From Microglena sp. YARC (Eukaryota; Chlorophyta; Chlorophyceae; Chlamydomonadales; Chlamydomonadaceae), in assembly GCA_022414725.1 (NCBI GenBank), contig CM039462.1, positions 183,749,386 through 183,813,385 of the forward strand: a DNA stretch of 64,000 nt, given 5' to 3'. The position numbers were made by a program, and so were the translations under genes. The notes beneath the pieces are model-generated. The model had not been told where the DNA came from and searched no databases. It was given only the letters and a program-made list of their open reading frames with translations. This document shows positions 32,366-42,600 of the stretch, one piece after another; the stretch's first letter is position 1, and each line of letters starts with the position of its first letter.

Positions 32366-32590
32366 CCCTGAATTGGTGGATAAAAACTCCAGCATGGAGC
32401 TGGTCATGAATCCTGATTCCTTCGAAGGATGGAAATACTCAATACAATTTATAAAACAAAGGCGATAATAATCGCAAAATTAAATTACCATCCCAGATGA
32501 GATGAATGCTTTATATTTTGAGCCTTTCCTACATGGTTTGGCAAGTCACTTAAGCTTATTTGGCCTACCCCTGGACTGTACACCCACCCG

Positions 32591-32931
32591 TGTCAGCATG
32601 AATTGCAGTGCTCTCACGCGTTTTATGACTTGGTGACTACTTATGTACTTCCTTAGAACTATCGGCTCTGCCAGTACTGTGCCAGCTTCCCGTAATGACA
32701 GCTTCCCGTAGACTGAGTCATCCTTGAGTGACTCAGTGACAGCTTCCTGTTGGCTGCGTCACCGGTCTGGCCTGTACCCTGTTAGGTTCCAGGCTGCCGC
32801 CCCTTTCACCACTGGTGCCCCTTAATGGGTCTCCTGTGCTTGTAACGTTATTCTCGTCTCCGTGTATAGATTGGCGCGTCTGCTTCACGCAAGCATCTCT
32901 GTCCACTCTCTGGAGTGTATTCAAGCTGATA
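32591..32931 (+). repeat. 5' LTR of the coding-defective Copia-type element
   Basis: 341 bp, identical to the 3' LTR except G for A near 32841 and T for C at the second-last base. It contains TGAGTCA and TGACTCA in inverted orientation near 32716-32742, a bZIP-site-like pair. Confidence 0.9.
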
Positions 32932-34207
32932 GGTCATTGGGTCCATCGTGGTACCACTGCTTTGAAATGCATCTTATGCGTCGTCCTCTACTTGGCTTCA
33001 ACGAGCTTCATTCTGGAAGTTCCGAAGTCCTGCCATGACGACAAATTGGCTAGACGATTGCGCGACCAGCGGCATCTGCTAACGGTCATGAGAATCCTTC
33101 CCCCATCGTGGAAGCCCCCCCCCCCCCCCAGTCATTCCTCCATCTTCTCTTCTTTTTCCTCCCCTGCCGTCTGTCGCCTCCTCCCGTCTGTCGTAGATGA
33201 CTGTGACGTGCAGACTCAAGTCGGCGACTAGCCTGGACATCGGTGGAGATACCCCGTCTTCGTCTGCTCGCGTCCTTGACGTCGCTAACCTTTCTCCGGT
33301 GTTTGAGGCTCTGCCTGCATCCCGGAGGTTGCCAAGCCGACCAAGCTCCCTGCTGATGTCTACGTCGTCTTTGCCCCCTTTGCTCTGCCCAGCCGACGGT
33401 CGGCTACTGGCATGAGTTTGCGCTCTAGTGGCTCTGTGATACCTTTTTTCAGAATTTTTTCGATCAAGCTGGCGGATCGCCGGCACTGCCGTAGGGTTCG
33501 CCAGAGGAGGACGGCCTACGCGTCTGGCCCTGGAGATTCTGGAGGTGGTAGGAAGCAGGGGGGTATGGTCAGCACCACTACGGGTGCTGCTCCCTCTACC
33601 CCCCAACCGGGTGAGTCGAGCGATAGAGGGGGGGACTTGGGATTGACTGATCATCGACGGAAGGATATTAGGACCTTTGCATGCCTCGGCTCTGCTCTTC
33701 GCATCCTAGCGATAAATGTTCGAATTCTGCCCTTGCGATGTGCGATTTTCTGCCATTGGTGCGACTTGCTGCACTGTCATTCTCGTCTCCTTTTTCCCAT
33801 ACCTCAAATCTCGACTTCGACCTAACGCTTCCCCACCTTCTGTGATTCCAGGTCTCGCAGCGCCGGACTTCGCCCATGCTACAGGCCGAAGTGGACGCCG
33901 TCTTGGCCCTAGTCCAGCGGCCGGGGAGGTTCTTTGGCATGATATCTTGGTGGATATTTTCTCTCTCTTAGGATCCTTGGGACCCCTGGGTGCGTTCCGT
34001 GGTTCGACTGAGGTCGCTACTTTGTCTTACCGTGCCCCTGGTTCCCTCTTTAGGTGTATGCATCAGCTACGTGAGTTTGGGTTTAAGTGTTTGAGTTCTG
34101 ATAGGGCTTAGGAATTTTTAGTTAAGTGGTATAGAGGCATGATTGATCTCGATTAGTTGTGGCAGTCATGAGTTGTTGATGGTGACACTGCTCAGCAGAG
34201 TGCTAGT

Positions 34208-34450
34208 GTGTTATCTTCGCAATCGGCTATACCACTAGGGAGACAAGACTCCTTTGGAGCTGTTCTTTGGGGTTGCACCTGATGTGTCGTTGTTGCGTTT
34301 GTTTGGTTGCCCTTGCTATGTCACCTTAGTATTGGGAAGTAACGCAACAAGCTAGTTAAAAAGGCATTATTTGGTAGACTGGTTGGGTATTCCCTGGTGA
34401 GTAAGGGTTATTATGTTTGGGATCCGATGTTGCGCCAGTTAGTAGTCTCT
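34208..34450 (+). pseudogene. Copia integrase C-terminal remnant
   Basis: Codes (with frame breaks) YLRNRLYH, then KTPLELFFGVAPDVSLLRLF with GCPCYV, and downstream LVGYSLVSKGYYVWDP. These match the order and spacing of the Copia integrase C-terminal region (KTPYE.., LR.FGC.AY, GYS...KGYR..DP). The catalytic integrase core and RT are not recognisable. Confidence 0.65.
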
Positions 34451-34459
34451 ATCTCCAGT

Positions 34460-36636
34460 TAGTCTAAACTGTCTTTCTGCATTCTCCCATTAGTATGGGT
34501 CCTCGTGCCCGCTTGCATCCCTCCTGTCATCAAACGGTGATATGTTAGTGTAACCGGTAATTCCCTACGCCCTTTAACAACCCCAATTGTTGATGGCTGG
34601 CCTGGCTGGGATGTATCCAGATTGCATTCCAGACCAGGGCCTGATCATGCTGTATTGTGTGTGAAGTTTTAGGGCGGGTGGGAGTTGGATATCCAAACTA
34701 TCATTTACCCGAATCTCAGGGGGTCGCCAGGCCCTCCTCTGTGCCATGTTTTATCGGTGAAGCTTTAGGATTAAGACAGCCTTCGATCATAGTGGTACAT
34801 GGATTAGGTCCATTGCCTAATAGTCGCCAACCTCCGACCACCTCGGATGGCTCGCAGGTGTCGTTAATCCCTTCGCCTCTTGTCATCCCTGGTGGATTAT
34901 TCGGGTCAAGCCCATGTGATGATGTAGCCGTTACCGAACGTGTAAGTTATGATCTTGAACACTGGTCTAGCTTGATACTGCGTATGGCTGGGGTGTTACA
35001 GTCAACCCAGGATTCATTGTTTTAGGTGCTGCTGGTTCTCATACATTACATTACATTACATGTTAAAGTCTACTTGACACCGCGAGGGTGTATGAGACTC
35101 TGTGCTTTAAACAAAAAGAAAAAGCACCGCACAAGCAAAAACCCCATTACATCAGGGTGTGTCGAGGACAAAACCAAACTCCCAACCACCGTTTTGGTGG
35201 CGTAGGTATTTAAACCCCTATTCAGGACCACTTACAGTGGCGGAGGTAAGAAGCTAACAAATGAGAAGTCTCAAGAAGAAAAAAAAGGATAATAAATTTA
35301 CGGTGCCACTAAGCAGTCCAGGGCTTCCTGTCTTGCTCTTCTACAAGTAGAAAGATAGTCGGCTAGGTTGCTCCAAAAAGACTTAGTGCCATTTCCATTC
35401 ATAAAGGTTCTGAATGTGGAATCGCAGAATTCCACATTCCATACCGGTTAAGTCGGTATCATGGGCGGTTATTGCATTTGTTTTAGGAGCTTCCTTTTAG
35501 CTGTCTTTCTCTTGGGGAAGGTGGTAATTACTTTGTGTCAGACCACCGTTATAGCGTCTTGATGGTTTTCTGTCTCTTTGTTCCATAGGCAGATGGCTCA
35601 TTCGGTGGAGCTCATCATAGATTAGCTATTTCTTTTTACTCCACAAAGCTGTTTTTAGATCACCAGCCCCTCCAGTGATTATGATTTGTGGAGTGTATAG
35701 TGTTTTCCCTTCGATTTTACTGTGAATTGGTGGGCTGGGTAATCTTGCAGTTGTAACTTGCAGATGTACCGCCGCTTCACCTCTTTCTTGTTTTCCGAGT
35801 GTTATTTCAAGCGCCCTTTCAGTCCATCCTTTGCAGTGAATTCTTTGAAGTCCTTTTTTATGCGTTTTACTATTTTTCAAAGTGGACAATAGGTTTTATG
35901 TACTATGGCTGTACATCTAACCTTCTATTGTTCATTGAACTGTGTTTCCTTTGTTGGTTACGAGTTTCTTGAAAATTTTAACTTCGCATCCTTTGGATTT
36001 TTTCGGTTGCTGCAGGTTTGGTTTGCTTGTGGTTAGGCGCTTGGTGTGTCTTGAGTGCATGAGTTCTTTGCGGTGCGATACCCACCTCCTAGAATGTTTT
36101 TAGTGCCGTAGCTGGGGATTTATGATAATTAACTTTCATAAATCTTCTCACTTCCATCTTTGAGTAAGAAACCAGTTCATCATGGTTTTTTCATCCCAAC
36201 CTAGTCATGGATTCTATGCTAAGAATAGTTTTTAAGGTAGTGGATTTTTCCATCGACTTTTTTTTTTTAATAGTGGACTTTAGTGTCCTCTTGTCTGCGT
36301 CCTTTAGGCTTTGATTCTCTCGAGTGCTGCTCTCACACGATATTTCTATCTGTCTCTTTGGTTATCATTGATTGGCATTAGGTTCCTATTCCCGGATCGG
36401 GTTTTCTATACCGTTGTTCGCCAACTTTGATATTCGTTTTTTTCATCCTTTTCTACCTTGGCAAACTTTTGTTTTTGCCTTGTTTCATTCCTTCCTTTAA
36501 CCCTTTGGGTTTCATTTCAAGTTCTCTCGATTTTTCGGAGTTCTTTGATTTTTTTTTATCTGTTACATATAGTTCTATGTCCCCAGTGCCATAGGTGGAG
36601 AAGTAGTATTGTATGTCACCTGTGTCATAGGTGGAG
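34460..36636. other. Non-coding interior of the LTR element
   Basis: About 2.2 kb without a supported gene. It includes an open stretch at 34657-35025 without recognisable domain, a (CATTA)n tract at 35042-35062, an AT-rich stretch (35340-36600), and two CATAGGTGGAG repeats just before the LTR, the second being the candidate polypurine tract. Confidence 0.5.
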
Positions 36637-36977
36637 TGTCAGCATGAATTGCAGTGCTCTCACGCGTTTTATGACTTGGTGACTACTTATGTACTTCCTT
36701 AGAACTATCGGCTCTGCCAGTACTGTGCCAGCTTCCCGTAATGACAGCTTCCCGTAGACTGAGTCATCCTTGAGTGACTCAGTGACAGCTTCCTGTTGGC
36801 TGCGTCACCGGTCTGGCCTGTACCCTGTTAGGTTCCAGGCTGCCGCCCCTTTCACCACTGGTGCCCCTTAATGGGTCTCCTGTGCTTATAACGTTATTCT
36901 CGTCTCCGTGTATAGATTGGCGCGTCTGCTTCACGCAAGCATCTCTGTCCACTCTCTGGAGTGTATTCAAGCTGACA
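36637..36977 (+). repeat. 3' LTR of the coding-defective Copia-type element
   Basis: 341 bp ending CTGACA, followed directly by the ACCCG target-site duplication. Confidence 0.9.
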
Positions 36978-37128
36978 ACCCGGTGCCAAAGCGAAAATTC
37001 TCCTTGTAGAAATATCAAACCAAACCAACCACGACAAAGTTAGAGGGAGATTGCAGACACATGCGGAGCAAGTTGGTTTCGTCCCATATATAGATACCGT
37101 AGGCGCATGATGTGTACGTGTGTATGTT

Positions 37129-37190
37129 ACAGTCCAGGTGTAGGCCAAATAGGCTGAAGGGACTTGCCCAACCGTGATAGGAGGGCCTAA
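37129..37190 (-). repeat. Dispersed short element C, minus copy
   Basis: Reverse complement of the family core: ACAGTCCAGG.GTAGGCCAAA and AAGGGACTTGCCCAACCGTG. It lies ~150 bp beyond the LTR element, whose left end is preceded by another copy (32519-32582). Confidence 0.6.
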
Positions 37191-37581
37191 TAAAGAAAGG
37201 CATTGATGAACTGAACCGCAAATAATCGTTTTACAGACGGGGGATGATATGTTGGCGAGCCATTCAGCGGAAGGGGTTGACTGCGGAACATACCGATACT
37301 ACGAAAGTCCTATAGTGCACACCGCGTAAAATACTTTCATATAAGTTCATCTTGACAAGTCGTTACACTGTCGGTGTAGAGACATAGGCATTGAAATTGA
37401 AATTGTTACATCCGAGTAATGTGCCACTCTCAGACGTGAAGTTAAGGACACCACTGCATAAGCCGGAGCTAGCAGTAGTCACCATAAAAGAGTCTCCTTG
37501 ACAGGGAGTCTGAATAAGCCTTGGCAAACTAGAAGCCTATACCAAGGAGAACCAGGGAAATTAATGAGACTAGGGAAATTA

Positions 37582-38277
37582 CTAATCCCCTGGTATTGAG
37601 CCCTGTTGGGTCTCCATAAAGCGTCTGCACTGTAAGATACTTTGAAAGCTAGAAATATAGTGGGAGTGGACTGTGTCCGCCAGTCGGAGAGCACACAATC
37701 TGTTAAGTCCAAGTGTAGCCATAGAAGACAGAAAAGAGGTTGGGATAGTACCAGTTGTTCCAAGTGTGATAACTACGTAGTGAACAAGATATCCAGCCGA
37801 TTGGAGGCCATCCACTAGGCTAGCATGCTGGGCATGTTTAGTGATAAACTTGGCAGCATGGTTGGTGTCAAAGCAGTAGCCAAGCTCAAGGAGCCAAATT
37901 TCTTTATCTTTTAGGATGGTAGGAGAGTCTATGTCAGGCAGGATGGCAAGATCAGGCCTAGACATAGGCACGTATATACAAAATATTGTATTCTGCATAC
38001 GGTTAGATGCCCAATTGCCGGCGTATAGAACCTTGTAGCAATTCTTCTTCTTCATAAAATAGTGTTGGACTACTTCTGGTGGGTCCCATTCAACCAACTT
38101 CAAGTTCAAGTTCCAAGGAGTACTCACCACTGCCAAACGGAGCGGGTAGCTCGTAATCGGCAGGTCCTCAGGCCCCACCAGGTCCCGCAGCTGATCAGTC
38201 AAGTCCGCCATAGCCAACGTCTGGTTAAACCCAGGGATGTAGGCAAGAATGTAAAAAGGAAAGGTCCGAGCTAAGAA
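37582..38277 (-). pseudogene. Retroelement C-terminal fragment, PD-(D/E)XK endonuclease-like
   Basis: Open from 38277 (after a TAG) to a stop at 37582, with no clear own start. The sequence runs YIPGFNQTLAMADL near the start, then SRPDLAILPD, KEIWLLELGY, FITKHAQHASLVDGLQSAGY and VVITLGTTGTI. The order RPD, (V/I/L)LEL, H..K...Y/H..L....G, and a final G..G matches the endonuclease-like module at the C-terminus of some non-LTR retroelement proteins (my recognition of the pattern, not a search). No reverse transcriptase is adjacent. It is probably a truncated element; function in the host is unproven. Confidence 0.45.
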
Positions 38278-38322
38278 CTAGAATAGAGGCCGCGATAAAG
38301 ATTGCATAAGCCACTTCCAAAG

Positions 38323-38385
38323 TGTGCAATACATACATACATACATACATACATACATACATACATACATTACATTACATTGCCA
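38323..38385. repeat. (CATA)n/(CATTA)n microsatellite
   Basis: About eleven CATA units followed by CATTACATTACATTG; the latter word also starts the dispersed segments at 29330 and 35042. Confidence 0.85.
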
Positions 38386-38452
38386 TAGGCAGGTCATAGT
38401 TGACCCAAGGCAAGCCGGCTCTACCACACCTAAGTGAAGGGGGTCTTTCAAC

Positions 38453-38735
38453 CAGGGTACTTCATACGGACCCCAGGGGTTGCGTCCTGGGGCACACTCT
38501 AATTCGGTAGGTTGCGTCCTGGGACGCAATCAAGTCCTTAGGCTGCGTCCAACTATCAACAGAACCCGTAGCCCACGGAAATGGAGTGGTGGTGGGCCAA
38601 TCAACTGCTGGGTGAGACGCAACCAACATCCTGAACCTGCGTCTGGGACGCAACGGACCCTCTCCATGTTGCGTCCTGCGACGCAGGACGCTGCGTCCTG
38701 CACTAACCTGCTTCCAACCAGGGTTGTTCGATGGT
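38453..38735. mobile_element. Element E copy with dense GACGCAAC/GTTGCGTC hairpins
   Basis: Starts CAGGGTACTTCA and contains at least eight GTTGCGTC/GACGCAA words, many arranged as short palindromes (TTGCGTCC.GGGACGCAA). A GGGTTGTTC terminus lies near 38723. Related to 14129-14401 and 49519-49672. Confidence 0.5.
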
Positions 38736-39482
38736 ACTTCAAAAAGTCTTAGGCCTAAGGCTGCCCAACCACATGACCTCGTCTTAGTGAGGTCTAGCCA
38801 ACCGTCCTTAATAAAATGCTAAAGCATTTTTTTAAACTCAATTTTAGAGAATGCTGATTTTATAAAACGCTATGCGTTTAATAAACGTTTTTTTTATTCT
38901 GCCACTAATACTAGATAAGTAAAATCTACGCGTTGAGAAGTAAGTGTTATCAAAATCTAAGCGGTGCAAGCCAACAAAATCCAACGTCTCGCGAGCAAAA
39001 AATGTGCTTGCTACCTAATCGACCCTTCAATAAATGTATGTAAGATGTAAAACGAAACGTTTTGAATAACCCTGTTTCCAACCATCCAATGGTCAGGCAC
39101 ATGTTTATTGATTGCCTACACTGATTCAGAAACTGAAGGTGTTGAGAATGGGCAGATTTCTTTCAGCCCAAATGTGCTTTGCCCATACTCTAAAATAACA
39201 ACAAACAACTTCCCATACATCAACATTGTCCTAAAAGCTGTAGAGAAAAGTATCTACCTGCACTGCTTTTGTAATTGGCATCAGTGCTTTTTCTTTTTAA
39301 GCCCTTCCTATACGGTTCGGCAAGTCCCTTTAGCCTATTTGGCCTACCCCCGGAATGTAACATACATAATGGCATGTAGCAGCCCTTACCATGAATAGCC
39401 TGGGCATCAAGGTGGATTTCGTTCCTAGGCCCCCAGCGTCGCAGTAACTTTGTAACCCCCGTATTGTTGTTGTTTGGGGGTG

Positions 39483-39513
<31 letters not shown>

Positions 39514-39684
39514 GGGGGGGGGGGGGTACGGTGCAACAAATCTTCTTGCAAGGAATTGAGACAGTTGAGACGTTGTCTCGTTAAAAATCATGGGCTTCGA
39601 CTTAAGAAGTCCATGATCTCTCGCTCTCTCAGAAAGCGATCAGTGGTGGCTCAAGGGTAAAGCAGTGACTTGGCAGGGAGTCAT
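38736..39684. other. Intergenic, with element C and a (GT)n/G homopolymer tract
   Basis: 38760-39280 is AT-rich with nothing recognisable. Element C (+) lies at 39287-39366, and (GT)n followed by a G homopolymer at 39484-39527. No coding sequence is supported. Confidence 0.5.
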
Positions 39685-42600
39685 TCACTGCTTCTCCTCT
39701 GCACCAAAGTTAGCTCCACAGTATCGGAGAGCTTTCTCACATTCCGCGTGTCCGTTTTCAGCAGCCAAATGCAAGGGAGCCTTTCCTTCCTTGTCCACTT
39801 CTACCATGGCTTTAATGTTCAGGAGAGCTTGAACACAGTCTGCCTGCCCCTTAGAAGCAGCCCTATGCAAGGGAGTGAATCCCTTCTTGTCCACACCTTC
39901 TACCCTGGCTTTAATGTCCAGGAGGGCTTTAACACAATCTGCCTGCCCCTTAGAAAAAGCCCAATGCAAGGGAGTGAAACGCTTCTTGTCCACACCTTCT
40001 ACCATGGCTTTAATGTTCAGGAGGGCTGTAACACAATCTGCCCGCTCCTTAGAAGCAGCCCAATGAAAGGGAGTCAATCCCTTCATGTCCGCAGCTTCTA
40101 CCATGGCTCAACTGTCCAACAGAGCCTTAACACAATCTGCGTGTCCCCATGCAGCAGCCAAATGCAAGGGAGTCAATCCCTGCTTGTTCTCAGCTTCCAC
40201 CATGGCTCCACTGTCCACAAGAGCCTTCACCATTTCTGTGTCTCCCACTGCAGCAGCCAAATGCAAGGGAGTCCTTCCCCAGTTGTCCTTAGCTTCTAAC
40301 ATGGCTCCAATGTCCACCATAGCCTTCACCAATTCTATGTGTCCCTCTGCAGCAGCCAAATGCAAGGGAGTCCTTCCCCAGTCGTCCTGAGCTTCCACCA
40401 TGGCTCCACTGTCCACAAGAGCCTTCACACATTCTGCGCGTCCCTTATAAGCAGCCCAATGCAGGGGAGTATTTCCCTTCTTGTCCTCAGCTCCTACAAT
40501 GGCTCCACTGTCCATGAGAGCCCTCATATTTTCTTCGTTTCCCTGTTCAGCAGCCCAATGCAAGGGAGTCATTCCCTCCCCGTCCTCAGCTTTCACCATG
40601 GCTCCACTGTCCACGATGGCCTTCACACATTCTGTGTGTCCCTTGTCAGCAGCCAATCGCAAGGGAGTCATTCTCAGCTTGTCAGCTTTCACCATGGCTC
40701 CACTGTCCATGAGGGCCTTCACACATTCTGTGTGTCCATGTGCAGCAGCCCAATGCAAGGGAGTCCTATCCAACATATCCACCGCTCCTACAATCGCTCC
40801 GCCACCCAGGAGAGCCTTCACACAGGCTACATGCCCCTCACAAGCAGCCCAATGCAAGGGAGTCTTTCCCTGCTTGTCCTCTACTTCTACAATCGCTCCA
40901 CTATCCAGGAGAGACTTCACTGATTCTGTATGTCCCATATAAGCAGCCCAATGCAAGGGAGTCTTTCCCTGCTTGTCCTCTGCTTCTACAATCGCTCCAC
41001 AGTCCAGGAGAGCCTTCACCGATTCTGCGTGTCTCTTCAAAGCAGTCCAATGCAAGGAGGTCCTTCCCCGCTTGTCCTCTGCTTCTACTATCGCTCCACA
41101 GTCCAGGAGAGCCTTCACCGATTCTGCGTGTCTCTTCAAAGCAGCCCAATGCAAGGGGGTCCTTCCCCGCTTGTCCTCTGCTTCTACAATTGCTCCACTG
41201 TCCAGGAGAGACTTCACCGATTCTGCGTGTCTCTTCAAAGCAGCCCAATGCAAGGGGGTCATTCCCCGCTTGTCCTCTGCTTCTACAATCGCTCCACTGT
41301 CCAGGAGAGACTTCACTGATTCTGCATGTCCCATATAAGAAGCCAAATGCAAGGGAGTCATTCCCTGCTGTAATTCCTTGACTTCCACCACAGTTCCACT
41401 GTCCACGAGGGCCTCAACACATTCTATGTATCCCCGTTCAGCAGCCCAATGCAAGGGAGTCCTTCCCTGCTCGTCCTCAGCTTCTACCATGGCTCCACTG
41501 TCCAGGAGAGCCTTCACACACTCTGCGTGTCCCTGAAAAGCAGCCAAATGCAAGGAAGTCATTCCCTGCTTGTTCTCAGCTTCTACCATGGCTCCACTGT
41601 CCACCAGAGCCTTCACACACTCTGCGTGTCCCTGAAAAGCAGCCAAATGCAAGGTAGTCATTCCCAGCTTGCTCTCAGCTTCTACCATGGCTCCACTGTC
41701 CACGAGAGCCTTCAAACATTCTGCGTGTCCCTGGCCAACGGCCACCTGAAAGGGTGTCAATCCCAACCTGTTCTCTGCATCTACTATGGCTCCACTGTCT
41801 AGGAGAGCCTTCACACAAGCTAGGTGTCCTCTGTAGGCAGCCAGGTGCAGGGGAGCTACTTCTTCTGTACGGTCTTGAGCGTCTACGCTGGCTCCACCTA
41901 ATAGGAAAGCCTCCACACATGCGACATGCCCCCCATCAGCAGCAACATGCAAGGCTGTACGTTCATCCTTGTCCTTTGCATCTACCGTGCTTCGACTGAC
42001 CACCAAAGCCTTCACATGAGCTAGGTGTCTTCCGCCTGCTCCAAGGAGAGCCTCCACACATTCTGCATGTCCCTGTTGAGCAGCAATATGCAAAGGTGTC
42101 CTCCCATCTTTCGTCTGAACATCCACCTTGGCATTCATGACGAGGAGGGCTTTCACACACTCAGTGTGACCCGCCATTACAGCCATATGCAGGGATGCCA
42201 ATCTGTCTTTAGTCAGAACATCTGCCTTGCACAGAAGAACATCTTCCATACGCAACTTTTTAAGGAGAGCTATCACAATCTCTGTGTGTCCCGCTTCTGC
42301 AGCCTGGTGCAAGGGAGTCAATCCACCTTTGGCTGGAACATCCATCTTGGCTCCCCTGTCCATGAGGGCCTGCACACAATCAACATTTCCCACGATTGCG
42401 GCCTGATGTAGGGAGGAGATTCCATCCACAGACTGAGCATCCACCTTGGCTCCCTTGTCCAGGAGAGCCACAACACAACTCACAGCCCCACTGACTGCAG
42501 AATGTTGCGGGTGGTGTAGATGAGGGTTGCCTGTAGCCCACCATCCCCTGACGGCAACCTGATGCACACTTGAGATTCCACGAGACATTGGCGCTACTTT

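Larger units (their letters stand above)
32591..36977 (+). mobile_element. Copia-type LTR retrotransposon, coding-defective, recently inserted
   Basis: Two 341-bp LTRs (32591-32931 and 36637-36977), starting TGTCAGCATG and ending CTGA(T/C)A, flank 3.7 kb. A 5-bp duplication ACCCG lies on both sides (32586-32590 and 36978-36982). A purine-rich AGGTGGAG precedes the right LTR, giving plus orientation. The LTRs differ at only two positions. The interior keeps only a decayed Copia integrase C-terminal piece (34208-34450) and no reverse transcriptase or RNase H, so the element must have been moved by another element's proteins. Confidence 0.85.

Noticed and set aside
33079..33654. 191-codon minus-strand frame in the LTR element
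   Set aside because: Arg/Ser-rich, antisense to the element, no domain; probably chance.
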